Position numbers and translations under genes: made by a program. This document shows positions 1 to 7,826 of a stretch of DNA of 45,535 nucleotides, piece by piece. Position 1 is the stretch's first letter; each line of letters starts with the position of its first letter. The DNA comes from JBDTES01 sp039922435. Lineage in GTDB: Bacteria; Patescibacteriota; Saccharimonadia; Saccharimonadales; UBA4665. Under the pieces are notes generated by a model. That model was not told the origin of the DNA. It worked only from the letters and a program-made list of their open reading frames with translations, and did no database searches. Location: NCBI GenBank assembly GCA_039922435.1, contig JBDTES010000025.1:1-45535 (forward strand). The letters run 5' to 3'.

Positions 1-453
1 GACCCGTTTCAAGATAAACTGTACAGCGCCTCTAAGGGCGGAGGAGCTTACGAGAACGATAGGCGAGTGTTTGTCACGACAAAATCAGAACTGGCGGGAG
101 CAAATATTGCTGGGTCAACTTCGTATAATCAACTTAAGCAGAGACGGGCCTTCTTTGATAATCTCTTGGAAAGTGGTGCTAAACAACTGATTGTACCTGG
201 TAATGTATTTAAGAGTACATTGGTGGCGAGCGGCAGGATTGATGGCTACGTCTTTCCAGGTAAGAGCGCTCACGACGTGGCAGCAGCTGCTCTGATTGTC
301 CAAGAAGCTGGCGGCAAAGTGACTGATTTGTATGGCAAAGAGCAGCGCTACGATGGCCCAATCTATGGTGCTATTATCACGAACGGCCACTTACACGACG
401 AACTTGTTGAGCTGTTAAAAGATTTTAGACCAGAAAACTACGTCGGTTACTAA
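1..453 (+). CDS. Inositol monophosphatase family protein (5'-truncated by window edge)
   Basis: The reading frame is open from base 1 and stops at 451-453, so only the C-terminal half (150 residues) is seen. The visible part carries the second metal-binding signature of the inositol monophosphatase / FBPase / CysQ fold: an AHDVAAAALIVQEAGG stretch in which the Asp and the EAGG turn are kept but the usual Trp before the Asp is His. Family members remove phosphate from inositol phosphate, 3'-phosphoadenosine nucleotides or fructose bisphosphate in the cytoplasm; which substrate applies here cannot be told from the C-terminus. The stop overlaps the trmD start (TAATG), so the two are probably translationally coupled in one operon. 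Confidence 0.8.
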   Translation, partial: DPFQDKLYSASKGGGAYENDRRVFVTTKSELAGANIAGSTSYNQLKQRRAFFDNLLESGAKQLIVPGNVFKSTLVASGRIDGYVFPGKSAHDVAAAALIVQEAGGKVTDLYGKEQRYDGPIYGAIITNGHLHDELVELLKDFRPENYVGY

Positions 454-1103
454 TGAAAATTCAAATTATTACACTATTTCCAGAGGTGTTTGAGCCGTAT
501 TTGGCGGCTAGTATGATGTGGAAGGCTTCCGACAAAGGAATTGTCGAATATTCGCTGATCAATTTGCGTGATTATGGACTAGGTCGACGTAAAAAGGTGG
601 ATGACACACCGTACGGTGGTGGCGACGGCATGCTACTAAGGCTAGAACCGCTGGTGGCTGCCATAGAGGCCGCTAAGAGCCTAGATGAGTCTGCACTAGT
701 CATCCTGCCTACTCCCAGGGGTAAGGCGTACAAGCAGTCCCATGCAAAGGCCCTAGCGGCTAGTGGCAAGGGCTTAATCCTAGTTTGCGCTCACTATGAG
801 GGCTATGACGAGCGAATTACTAAATGGATTGATGAGCAGTTTTGTATGGGCAATTATGTACTGACTGGGGGCGAGCTGCCAGCCCTAACTATTATTGACA
901 GTGTAGTTAGGCTAATCCCCGGTGTTTTAGGCGGTGAAACATCGGCCGAAATTGAATCGTTCCAGGCTGATGACAAAAGTATTGAATATCCGCAGTACAC
1001 TCGACCAGAAGATTTTCAGGGCCAAACAGTGCCGGATGTGCTCCTGAGCGGCCACCACGCTCAAATCGATAAGTGGCGTAGCGACCATAGTAAACTAGCC
1101 TAG
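453..1103 (+). CDS. trmD: tRNA (guanine37-N1)-methyltransferase TrmD
   Basis: Predicted to methylate N1 of G37 in tRNAs using S-adenosylmethionine, which prevents +1 frameshifting. At 216 residues it lies slightly below the usual length of about 230-250. Family hallmarks are visible: the N-terminal ITLFPEVFEPYL, the DDTPYGGGDGML loop, the trefoil-knot SAM site with CAHYEGYDER, and VLTGGELPA followed by the P-G-x-L-G-x-x-x-S segment. The ATG shares one base with the stop of the upstream phosphatase gene. In most bacteria trmD sits with rpsP, rimM and rplS; here the neighbour is a phosphatase-family gene, so the usual cluster is not kept on this side. The call is close to certain. Confidence 0.96.
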   Translation: MKIQIITLFPEVFEPYLAASMMWKASDKGIVEYSLINLRDYGLGRRKKVDDTPYGGGDGMLLRLEPLVAAIEAAKSLDESALVILPTPRGKAYKQSHAKALAASGKGLILVCAHYEGYDERITKWIDEQFCMGNYVLTGGELPALTIIDSVVRLIPGVLGGETSAEIESFQADDKSIEYPQYTRPEDFQGQTVPDVLLSGHHAQIDKWRSDHSKLA

Positions 1104-1181
1104 TAGAACTAACTCTTCAATTACTATAATTATTGGGCGGTTGGCGTTAAGCTATTCTAGCTGTAGTTCGTGGATGATCCC

Positions 1182-2873
1182 TTAGACTTCAATTGGTGAG
1201 TGAGACTGGACATCGGTACTGTGTTCACTAGGTAGGCTATTGGCTGAGCGCAGAGGGGCTTCACGCAGGAATAGAGAGACTATAAAAGCCGCTGCCGCAA
1301 ACGGGATACCGATTAGGAACATATCGTGAAAAGATTTTACGAAGGATTCTGAAACGGCAACCTGTAGGCCGGCGGACAGGTGCTGTAACCCAGCCGTTCC
1401 ATTGGTTATGATGCTACTTATAGATGAATGATGTGCTGCTGAAGCTGGCAAGGATTGGGTCAAATAGTGAGCCAATCTGGACAATAATATACTACCGAAC
1501 ACAGCGCCACCTAGGCTACTACCGATGCTACGGAAGAAGGTTGTACTGGAGGTGGCAGTACCGAGTTCTGATCGAGGCACTGAGTTCTGGACAGCCAGAG
1601 TTGCCACCTGCATGAACGAGCCGAGGCCTAGGCCGAGAACTATCATCCAGACAGATAGCGCCAGAGTACTGGTAGTTAGGCTGACATGACTAAATAGCCA
1701 CATACCGAGCATTAGTAGTAGAGTTCCAAAAATTGGGAAGGGTTTGTACCTGCCAAACTTTGTAATCAGTTGGCCAGATACGATCGAAGCGACTAACATG
1801 CCGGCGACAAACGGAATCATCATTAAACCCGATCTGGTTGGTGAATCACCACGGACTATCTGTAAATATTCTGGAATATAGAGGATAGCAGCAAACATAG
1901 CGATTCCGGTTAAGACAGATAGTAAAACCGACACGGTAAAGATATCGTTTCTGAACAATCTCATCGGGATTAGTGGCTCAATAGCCCGTCGTTCCCACAG
2001 TACGAAGATAGCTCCTACGATGACGCTAGTCGCCAATAGACCAATTATTTGCCAGCTGAGCCAGGGGTAAGTCACGCCGGCCCAAGTGGTGGCAAGCAGT
2101 AGGCTAACTACCGATACACTCATCAGGGCGACACCATTATAGTCAATTTTGTGTTCGTTGCGATGTACTGGTAGGTGCAAACGGGCTGCCACCATAGCAA
2201 GAGCAATTAGGCCAATCGGTATGTTGATATAGAAGATCCAACGCCAGCCAACAACACCGAGTAGGGTTGGAGCATCAGCTAAGAAGCCACCCAGTAGGGG
2301 GCCGACGACGCTCGACAAGCCGAAAACGGCCCCAAAATAACCTTGGTATTTACCACGTTGCCTGGGAGGTATGACATCACCGATGATGGCTAGGACTAAG
2401 CTCATTAGGCCACCAGCACCAATACCTTGCAAGGCTCTAAAGATAACCAGCTGATCCATGTTTTGACTTAATCCGCAGAGGGCTGATCCAATCAAGAATA
2501 TAATAATTGCGGTTTGGAAGATCTTTTTGCGACCGTATAAATCACCAAGTTTGCCATAGATAGGTGTTGCGATGGCACTTGTGAGCAAATAGGCAACTGC
2601 CACCCAAGCGTATTTGTCTAAGCCGTGCAAGTCGGTAGCGATGCGAGGTAGAGCTGTAGCAACAATGGTTTGGTCGAGGGCTGCTAGTAGCATGACGGTC
2701 ATGAGGGCGCCCATTATCACCATGATTTCTTTGTGACTTCGCTGCTCGGTACCGTCTGTAGTCCCGTTGGTCTGCCTAGGGGCAGGAGTACTTAAGCTGG
2801 CCCCTTCTCCAGCCGGCTGAGACATAACTCGGGGCGTACGAAATTTAGACTTGAGGTGGTTTAGAAGTTGCAT
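1182..2873 (-). CDS. DHA2-family (EmrB/QacA type) 14-TM drug:proton antiporter
   Basis: The protein has 563 residues, a cytosolic hydrophilic N-terminus of about 47 residues and then a long series of membrane segments consistent with the 14-TM DHA2 branch of the major facilitator superfamily. Motif D1 (ALDQTIVATALPRI, about 65-78) with its Asp, motif A (GKLGDLYGRKK) between TM2 and TM3, and the antiporter motif C (GLSSVVGPLLGG) are all present. These proteins expel toxic hydrophobic or cationic compounds using the proton gradient. The gene begins 10 bp after the stop of a MarR-type repressor on the same strand, the classical arrangement for an inducible efflux operon. The substrate is unknown. 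Confidence 0.9.
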   Translation of the reverse strand: MQLLNHLKSKFRTPRVMSQPAGEGASLSTPAPRQTNGTTDGTEQRSHKEIMVIMGALMTVMLLAALDQTIVATALPRIATDLHGLDKYAWVAVAYLLTSAIATPIYGKLGDLYGRKKIFQTAIIIFLIGSALCGLSQNMDQLVIFRALQGIGAGGLMSLVLAIIGDVIPPRQRGKYQGYFGAVFGLSSVVGPLLGGFLADAPTLLGVVGWRWIFYINIPIGLIALAMVAARLHLPVHRNEHKIDYNGVALMSVSVVSLLLATTWAGVTYPWLSWQIIGLLATSVIVGAIFVLWERRAIEPLIPMRLFRNDIFTVSVLLSVLTGIAMFAAILYIPEYLQIVRGDSPTRSGLMMIPFVAGMLVASIVSGQLITKFGRYKPFPIFGTLLLMLGMWLFSHVSLTTSTLALSVWMIVLGLGLGSFMQVATLAVQNSVPRSELGTATSSTTFFRSIGSSLGGAVFGSILLSRLAHYLTQSLPASAAHHSSISSIITNGTAGLQHLSAGLQVAVSESFVKSFHDMFLIGIPFAAAAFIVSLFLREAPLRSANSLPSEHSTDVQSHSPIEV

Positions 2874-2883
2874 TCAGGGTTCC

Positions 2884-3336
2884 TTATTTGTTGGTAATTT
2901 TATTAATTGTTGCAAATTGATCATTGAGCTTTTCGGTGACACGCAGTAGTACCTCGAGCTCTTCGATTGTCATGCCTTGCATGACATGTTTCATAAGATC
3001 ATGGCGTCGCATTTCGATTTCGTGCATTTTTTGCAAGCCGCTGGCTGACATCTTGAGAGATTGAGTTCGACGGTCTGCTAGACCAGTTTGGCGCGAAACC
3101 AGTTTGAGTTCGACTAAGCCTTCGATAAGCTGGCTGATTGCACCAGGCGTTAAATGCATTTCGGTGGCCAGTCGTTTGGCGCTAGTTGGTTGTAAATGTT
3201 TGAGTGTAAACATTAATTCCATCTGAGTACGGTTGATAGGGCAGTTACCGGCTAGGGCGTGAGTTCGACCATGCATAATCCGCTTGGTTGCGTTCAGGCT
3301 GTCGTATAGCCGTTCAAATAGTTCGTCTTTTTTCAT
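2884..3336 (-). CDS. MarR-family transcriptional regulator
   Basis: The 150-residue protein has the winged helix-turn-helix arrangement of MarR: a recognition region around residues 55-75 (SAKRLATEMHLTPGAISQLI) and a wing with the diagnostic ADRRTQSLKMS segment (about 82-95), where the D-R-R core contacts the DNA minor groove. MarR dimers usually repress their own gene and a linked exporter until a ligand binds. It is the first gene of a two-gene operon with the DHA2 transporter. A consensus-like promoter and a perfect short inverted repeat sit just upstream, consistent with autoregulation. No Shine-Dalgarno is obvious before this ATG. Confidence 0.9.
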   Translation of the reverse strand: MKKDELFERLYDSLNATKRIMHGRTHALAGNCPINRTQMELMFTLKHLQPTSAKRLATEMHLTPGAISQLIEGLVELKLVSRQTGLADRRTQSLKMSASGLQKMHEIEMRRHDLMKHVMQGMTIEELEVLLRVTEKLNDQFATINKITNK

Positions 3337-3355
3337 ATAGTTATTAGTAGATATA

Positions 3356-3370
3356 GTTTAACAATTAAAC
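3356..3370. promoter_or_regulatory. Candidate MarR operator
   Basis: GTTTAACAATTAAAC is a perfect 6-3-6 inverted repeat placed directly downstream of the -10 box, where the transcription start should be. The position is right for a repressor site; binding by the adjacent MarR protein is inference. Confidence 0.5.
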
Positions 3371-3400
3371 AGTATACATACTTAACTAAATTATTGTCAA
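3371..3400 (-). promoter_or_regulatory. Promoter of the marR-exporter operon
   Basis: On the minus strand there is TTGACA (3395-3400), an 18-bp spacer and TATACT (3371-3376). This is the best match to a sigma70-type promoter in the window and points into the marR gene 35 bp away. Confidence 0.75.
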
Positions 3401-3419
3401 TAGTTTTGTCTCGATTTTA

Positions 3420-3458
3420 CCTAGCCTAAGTAATAATTCTTATAGATGCTAGGCTAGG
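3420..3458. repeat. Inverted repeat between divergent promoters
   Basis: The arms CCTAGCCTA (3420-3428) and TAGGCTAGG (3450-3458) are perfect complements around a 21-nt loop. It lies just upstream of the TATAAT at 3467-3472 that should drive the KGG stress gene. It could be an operator or an mRNA/DNA hairpin; no T-tract follows, so it is not a typical terminator. Confidence 0.45.
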
Positions 3459-3466
3459 CTGACCTA

Positions 3467-3472
3467 TATAAT
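3467..3472 (+). promoter_or_regulatory. -10 box for the KGG stress-gene cluster
   Basis: A perfect TATAAT lies 38 bp before the ATG of the KGG gene. No clear -35 is seen at 17 bp, where the inverted repeat sits instead, which would fit activator control or an alternative sigma factor. Confidence 0.5.
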
Positions 3473-3510
3473 TATTAGCACTACACCCGAGTGTGTATAA
3501 GGAGGTCGTG

Positions 3511-3738
3511 ATGACAGATGCGGTAGATAAGAAGAATGCCGGCAAAGGCTGGCACGGTGATCCGGCCGGTCACGCTAAGGCTGGTCGCAAAGGCGGCAGT
3601 GTTAGTTCCGGTAACTTCAAACATAATCCACTTAGAGCTGCTGCCGCTGGGCGAGTCGGCGGTCGAGTAAGCCCGGGTAATTTCAAACATAATCCGGAGC
3701 GGGCCAGGTTAGCCGGTCGCAAGGGTGGCAGTAAATAG
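3511..3738 (+). CDS. KGG-repeat (Con-10/GsiB-like) general stress protein
   Basis: The 75-residue hydrophilic protein is rich in Gly, Lys, Ala and Arg and is built from repeats of the KGG type: AGRKGGSVSSGNFKHNP, AGRVGGRVSPGNFKHNP and a terminal AGRKGGSK. This matches the KGG stress-induced family (GsiB, YciG, Con-10), small disordered proteins linked to desiccation or general stress. The start is placed at ATG 3511 because AAGGAGG (3499-3505) lies 5 nt before it; the earlier GTG at 3493 would put the ribosome site inside the gene. It is followed by other small stress-type genes on the same strand, suggesting one stress operon. Confidence 0.85.
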   Translation: MTDAVDKKNAGKGWHGDPAGHAKAGRKGGSVSSGNFKHNPLRAAAAGRVGGRVSPGNFKHNPERARLAGRKGGSK

Positions 3739-3783
3739 TGATTCATAAGATAAATTTAATTAATGTAACAGGAGGATAATATT

Positions 3784-4050
3784 TTGATTATTAACATTAT
3801 AGTTTGGATAATTTTTGGTGCTTTAGCTGGCTGGATTGCTTCAATGATAATGAGTACAAATCATCGGCAAGGTGGACTAGCAAATATTGTGGTCGGGATT
3901 TTAGGGGCCATAATTGGTGGTTGGGTAATGAATGCTTTTGGCTCTAGTGGTGTAACTGGATTTAACTTGTCGAGTCTGGTGGTCGCCGTACTCGGTGCCG
4001 TGGTACTATTGTTTATAGTTCGTCTGTTTTCAGGCGGTAAAAAAATATAA
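3784..4050 (+). CDS. GlsB/YeaQ/YmgE-family stress membrane protein
   Basis: The 88-residue protein has three hydrophobic segments: an N-terminal IIVWIIFGALAGWIASMIM, a central glycine-rich IVVGILGAIIGGWVM and a C-terminal LVVAVLGAVVLLFIVRLF. This pattern, including the G-A-L-A-G-W turn and G-I-x-G-A-x-x-G-G-W, defines the transglycosylase-associated / GlsB family of inner-membrane proteins linked to envelope stress. The molecular activity is unknown. The start codon is TTG at 3784, supported by GGAGG (3771-3775) at 8 nt; there is no ATG nearby. It lies 45 bp after the KGG gene. Confidence 0.85.
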   Translation: MIINIIVWIIFGALAGWIASMIMSTNHRQGGLANIVVGILGAIIGGWVMNAFGSSGVTGFNLSSLVVAVLGAVVLLFIVRLFSGGKKI

Positions 4051-4067
4051 AACCTATCGGAGGGCTT

Positions 4068-4277
4068 ATGCAATCGGATGATCAACACTATACATACAAT
4101 GAACTTAGTAACGAGGACCGCGCTCTCTTACTTTCTCATGGTTATAAACCTGGTGAACTGCCCTCCGAAGACGAACGGGACATAATTAGTGATTTGCGAG
4201 CTCAAGCCGGAAACGATATCGATAGTGAGCGGCCCAGCGATGCCGTGCCGCCAGAAGAGCGTGACGGCGATATTTGA
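4068..4277 (+). CDS. Small acidic hypothetical protein of the stress cluster
   Basis: The 69-residue protein is strongly acidic, with no membrane segment and no domain I recognise. A GGAGGG site (4059-4064) precedes the ATG, and the gene follows the GlsB-like gene after 17 bp, so it is probably co-transcribed. The second half, rich in Asp, Glu, Pro and Ser, looks disordered. No function can be assigned. Confidence 0.6.
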   Translation: MQSDDQHYTYNELSNEDRALLLSHGYKPGELPSEDERDIISDLRAQAGNDIDSERPSDAVPPEERDGDI

Positions 4278-4513
4278 TATATTTAAGTAATTAGTCTGTT
4301 TGCCGCGAAGCCTGTTTGCTACTAGTAATATACTTTGGATTTCTATGATTAGCTGTTGTTTAATCGCGCTATTAACCAATCGTTGCAGTCTGTTTTATAG
4401 AAGTAGAGTACGGCAGACTCGTGATATTAATCACAACGTAATATTCCTCACAGCCTAACGTATCGATTGGCGAGTAGACTGATTGTATCAACCTAAGTGA
4501 GAGGGAGATCACA

Positions 4514-4651
4514 ATGGATGCTAGAGTAGTTAATTCACTACATTTGAGCCCCAGGTCCCAGCAGGAGCTGAGTGCTACCTTCGACCGTTTCATGGCAAAA
4601 TGGGAGAAAAAGGTAGAGCGAGCCCAAGAAGGGCACACCACACGAAGTTAA
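4514..4651 (+). CDS. 45-aa hypothetical protein
   Basis: The short ORF (ATG 4514, TAA 4649-4651) is preceded by GAGGGAG (4501-4507) at good spacing and is followed 18 bp later by a strong terminator. Both features argue that it is translated despite its size. The product starts MDARVVNSLHLSPRSQ and ends in a charged helix (FMAKWEKKVERAQE). I recognise no family. The 236-bp gap before it shows no other gene; its own promoter must lie there but is not clear. Confidence 0.5.
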   Translation: MDARVVNSLHLSPRSQQELSATFDRFMAKWEKKVERAQEGHTTRS

Positions 4652-4669
4652 TAATTAGACCAAAGCCAA

Positions 4670-4705
4670 TTAAATAACCCCAGTTCTTAAGCTGGGGTTA
4701 TTTAA
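4670..4705. terminator. Bidirectional intrinsic terminator
   Basis: A perfect 14-bp stem (4670-4683 with 4692-4705) has an 8-nt loop. The arm bases are TTAAATAACCCCAG and its complement, so the A/T ends give a U-tract on both strands. It separates the convergent 45-aa and 52-aa genes. Confidence 0.85.
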
Positions 4706-4733
4706 TAATGTTTGCTTTAATTGAGCCACCTAC

Positions 4734-4892
4734 CTAAATAAAACCTTCTTCTTTTCTTTCTCGTTCTTTCTCGGCTTCGGACCGCTTTATTTCTTCAGCT
4801 TTCTGCTTAGCGGCCTGATCTATTTTTTTCTGCATGTCGTGTTTAACTTTAGCTACTTCAATAACTTTATCGGCGTCACTTAAAAATCCCAT
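4734..4892 (-). CDS. 52-aa coiled-coil hypothetical protein
   Basis: On the minus strand, AAGGAGGAATC precedes the ATG at 4892, and a 52-codon ORF ends in TAG at 4734-4736. The product (start MGFLSDADKVIEVAKVKHDM) is almost entirely a charged amphipathic helix rich in Lys, Glu and Arg, probably a coiled coil. It converges on the terminator shared with the 45-aa gene. No family is recognised; the very good ribosome site makes it likely to be real. Confidence 0.6.
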   Translation of the reverse strand: MGFLSDADKVIEVAKVKHDMQKKIDQAAKQKAEEIKRSEAEKERERKEEGFI

Positions 4893-4990
4893 GATTCCTC
4901 CTTCTGATTACTGTACGATAATATACCGCACTACTAGTTATGGACAGTTATATATCTCACGGCGAGCTGTTAAACATCGGCCAGCCAAGG

Positions 4991-4996
4991 TATTAT
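4991..4996 (+). promoter_or_regulatory. -10 box, probably leaderless mRNA
   Basis: TATTAT ends 7 nt before the ATG at 5004, so the transcript should begin at or next to the start codon. No Shine-Dalgarno fits between them. Confidence 0.55.
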
Positions 4997-5003
4997 ATTA
5001 AGA

Positions 5004-5939
5004 ATGCAATTATATGCGCGTCGGACGTTCATTACAGGGTTAGTTGGAGTTATCTTGATAGCCTGGTTGGCACTTCTGGCTAGTTCCAATATAGGTCCGG
5101 GTACAGTTTATATGACCCATAGTCGGCATCATCCGGTCAAGCCTTTCGAATTTCCAGCCGGTGGTCGGATCTTGGCTTCAACATATCGATTTGTGGCTCT
5201 CTATGGCTATCCGGGCTCATCAGTACTAGGTATTTTAGGCCACCAGCCAATGGCTCAAACAATTGATAAGGCCAAGCAGCTAGCGACCGAATATCAACCT
5301 TTGAGCACCCAGCCAATCTACCCAACTCTAGAGATTATTACGACCGTGGCGGCTGGCGACCCGACTTCTGACGGAAATTACTCGCGGGAGGTTGATCCGG
5401 CCACATTGGTGCCATGGATTCAAGCTGCCCAAAAAGCCGGAGTCTACGTAGTACTCGACCTGCAGCCGGGTCGGACGGACTTTTTGACTCAAGCTAAGCA
5501 GTACGAATCACTCCTGACAGCCCCAAATGTCGGCCTAGCCCTAGACACCGAGTGGCGCTTGGGGCCAAATCAGCTACCTCTCGAGCAGATAGGAAGTGTT
5601 GACGCTTCGGAGATAAACAGCGTAGCAGCTTGGCTATCAGGGTTAACTAATAGCCATAAACTGCCCCAGAAGCTGCTTTTGCTGCATCAGTTCAGGCTGG
5701 ATATGATAATCAACCGGGCAGCCCTGAACACGTCTTATGACAATTTAGCCTATATGATTCAAATGGATGGCCAGGGTAGTCAGCCAGCTAAGCAATCGAC
5801 CTGGCGAACGATTACGGCCGATGCGCCGGCCAAGTTTAACTTTGGTTGGAAGAACTTTTACGACAAAGATTCACCAATGCTCAGCCCAGCCGATACGATG
5901 ACTATTACGCCCCAGCCTTGGTATATATCCTATCAGTAG
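5004..5939 (+). CDS. Membrane-anchored extracytoplasmic protein of unknown function
   Basis: The 311-residue protein has a basic N-terminus and one hydrophobic segment (about 8-28, ITGLVGVILIAWLALLAS) that would act as a signal anchor; there is no lipobox Cys. The rest is soluble. Its alternation of strands and helices (TLEIITTVAAG, VYVVLDLQPGRTDFL, VGLALDTEWRL, KLLLLHQF, LAYMIQMDG, KFNFGWKNFY) resembles a TIM-barrel glycosidase-like fold, with conserved-looking Asp and Glu at strand ends (LDLQPG, LDTEW). That fold assignment is inference only. It lies 65 bp before a GH13 gene in the same direction. Confidence 0.6.
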   Translation: MQLYARRTFITGLVGVILIAWLALLASSNIGPGTVYMTHSRHHPVKPFEFPAGGRILASTYRFVALYGYPGSSVLGILGHQPMAQTIDKAKQLATEYQPLSTQPIYPTLEIITTVAAGDPTSDGNYSREVDPATLVPWIQAAQKAGVYVVLDLQPGRTDFLTQAKQYESLLTAPNVGLALDTEWRLGPNQLPLEQIGSVDASEINSVAAWLSGLTNSHKLPQKLLLLHQFRLDMIINRAALNTSYDNLAYMIQMDGQGSQPAKQSTWRTITADAPAKFNFGWKNFYDKDSPMLSPADTMTITPQPWYISYQ

Positions 5940-5992
5940 TACGGTAGGAGTTAGGCCCAGCTAAGCTTAAGCGGTACAATAGGGCTAGAGTT

Positions 5993-5998
5993 TATAAC
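5993..5998 (+). promoter_or_regulatory. -10 box before the GH13 gene
   Basis: TATAAC ends 6 nt before the ATG at 6005, again the leaderless layout. A second TACAAT lies at 5975-5980 and would give a leader of about 18 nt. Confidence 0.4.
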
Positions 5999-6004
5999 TT
6001 TGCT

Positions 6005-7774
6005 ATGAGTATCGCCAAAAAAGACGTCGGTGTAATCCTGTACAAAAAATATGCTAGCTTTCGGGTCTGGGCTCCCTTTGCGCGGTCAGTAGACGTAATT
6101 GGGACGTTTAACGATTGGCAGAAGACGCCGCTAGACAGCGAAGCTGACGGCTATTGGTGTACCAAAATCGAAGGTGTTCGGGCAGGTCAAGAATATAAGT
6201 TTGTGATTGGTACGGGCAAGGCTGAGCTCACCAAGAACGACCCAAGGGCTCGCCAGGTGACGACTAGCGATGGTAATTCGGTCGTCGTCGATAATAGCTT
6301 TACCTGGGGCGATAGTGATTTTATGCTTTTACCGCGTCAGCAGCAGGTTATTTACGAGCTACATGTGGGCACTTTTAACCGCGACGACCCTTCAACTGTT
6401 GGTAATTTTGCTGGTGTCATCGATAAGTTAGATTATTTAACAAGCCTGGGTATTACGACAATTGAGCTAATGCCGGTCTTTAGTATGATGATGGATTATG
6501 GCTGGGGTTATGCGCCAGATTATTTATATGCGGTGGAGAGTCTGTATGGTGGACGAGCTGGGCTGATGGAGCTAGTCAATGCGGCTCACCAGCGGGGGAT
6601 TAGTGTAGTCTTAGACGTTGTTTATAACCATTTTGGACCAGATAAGGATTATGACTTGTGGCGTTTCGATGGCTGGCATAAAGATTCTGGTGGGGGCATC
6701 TATTTCTACAATGATTGGCGCGGTCATACTCCTTGGGGTGATACTAGGCCAGATTATGGTCGGACCGAGGTTCGACAGTTTATTCTGGATAACGTCAAAC
6801 TATGGCTCAATGAGTACCATATTGATGGCCTACGAATTGATTCAACTGGCTATATGCGTAATACCGAAGGTAATAATGACGATCCGGAACACGATATCCC
6901 AGAGGCTTGGAGTTTACTAGGCGATATAAACAAGCTGGCTGGCAGAATCAAACCTGATTCACTTATGATAGCTGAAGACTTTTCTGGTAACGATTATATT
7001 ACTAAACCTGCGTTAGATGGTGGAGCTGGTTTTGATAGTCAATGGGAAATAACCTTCCCGGGTGTACTGCGAGATTGCCTTGATGCTACGAGCGACACTG
7101 ACCGCAATCTGAATACCGTAGCTTCGTCTTTGACTGCGAATTATAACAACAACGCCTTTCAGCGAGTCGTTTACAGCGACTCTCATGATAGCGCGGCCAA
7201 TGGTAGCGCTCGGCTTAACGAACAAATCTCACCCGGCCACCCAGATAGTTTATATGCCCGTAAGCGGTCGATATTAGCGGCTGCAATTGTCCTAACGGCA
7301 CCGGGTATCCCAATGCTATTGCAAGGCCAGGAATTTATGCAGGGTGGCAGCTTTAATGACTGGCAGGAGCTAGATTGGCGCCAAGCCGAGCGTCTTCCTG
7401 GCATAGTCCTAAGCTACAGCCATTTAATTGCCCTCAGGAAGAACGAATATGGCAATACGGCGGGACTAACTGGTCAATCAATTGCTATTAAACACCTAAA
7501 TAATGACGATAAGGTCTTAGCTTACCATCGTTATGGCAACGGTGGCCCAGGCGATGATGTAATGATAATTATCAACTTTGCCAATAAATCGTTTAAAGAT
7601 TATCTGGTTGATTTCCCCAAGACTGGCCTGTGGCGAGTAAGGTATTGTAGCGATTGGAAGGGTTATAGCCCAGACTTTAAAGACGATATCACAGCGGACG
7701 TTCTAGTAGAGTCATCAAATGGATTATTAAACTTAGCGCCGTACACGGCCGTTATATTATCTCAAGATAAATAA
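6005..7774 (+). CDS. CBM48-GH13 glycoside hydrolase (branching-enzyme / trehalohydrolase-like)
   Basis: The 589-residue cytosolic enzyme is predicted to act on alpha-1,4-glucans. An N-terminal CBM48-like beta-sandwich (about 10-95, VIGTFNDW) is followed by the GH13 barrel. All four conserved regions are present: DVVYNHF (about 205), GLRIDSTGY with nucleophile Asp279, MIAEDFSG with acid/base Glu324, and YSDSHD with Asp395; the active site is intact. The short C-terminal beta domain starts around residue 500. The layout and the YSDSHD form resemble GH13 branching enzymes of the eukaryote-like group, while IELMPVFSM followed by GWGYAPDYLYA also recalls trehalohydrolase TreZ. The exact reaction is open. 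A strong terminator overlaps the stop codon. Confidence 0.85.
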   Translation: MSIAKKDVGVILYKKYASFRVWAPFARSVDVIGTFNDWQKTPLDSEADGYWCTKIEGVRAGQEYKFVIGTGKAELTKNDPRARQVTTSDGNSVVVDNSFTWGDSDFMLLPRQQQVIYELHVGTFNRDDPSTVGNFAGVIDKLDYLTSLGITTIELMPVFSMMMDYGWGYAPDYLYAVESLYGGRAGLMELVNAAHQRGISVVLDVVYNHFGPDKDYDLWRFDGWHKDSGGGIYFYNDWRGHTPWGDTRPDYGRTEVRQFILDNVKLWLNEYHIDGLRIDSTGYMRNTEGNNDDPEHDIPEAWSLLGDINKLAGRIKPDSLMIAEDFSGNDYITKPALDGGAGFDSQWEITFPGVLRDCLDATSDTDRNLNTVASSLTANYNNNAFQRVVYSDSHDSAANGSARLNEQISPGHPDSLYARKRSILAAAIVLTAPGIPMLLQGQEFMQGGSFNDWQELDWRQAERLPGIVLSYSHLIALRKNEYGNTAGLTGQSIAIKHLNNDDKVLAYHRYGNGGPGDDVMIIINFANKSFKDYLVDFPKTGLWRVRYCSDWKGYSPDFKDDITADVLVESSNGLLNLAPYTAVILSQDK

Positions 7775-7806
7775 ATAGACACCCAACTTGCCTAGGTGTC
7801 TATTTA
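7772..7806. terminator. Intrinsic terminator after the GH13 gene
   Basis: A perfect 12-bp stem (7772-7783 with 7795-7806) encloses an 11-nt loop and starts on the stop codon. A/T-rich stem ends could let it work for both converging transcripts. Confidence 0.8.
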
Positions 7807-7826
7807 GTGAGTTACCTCTACGGATC

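Noticed and set aside
4372..4641. 89-codon minus-strand ORF opposite the 45-aa gene
   Set aside because: It has no ribosome site and runs against a plus-strand ORF with a good ribosome site and terminator.
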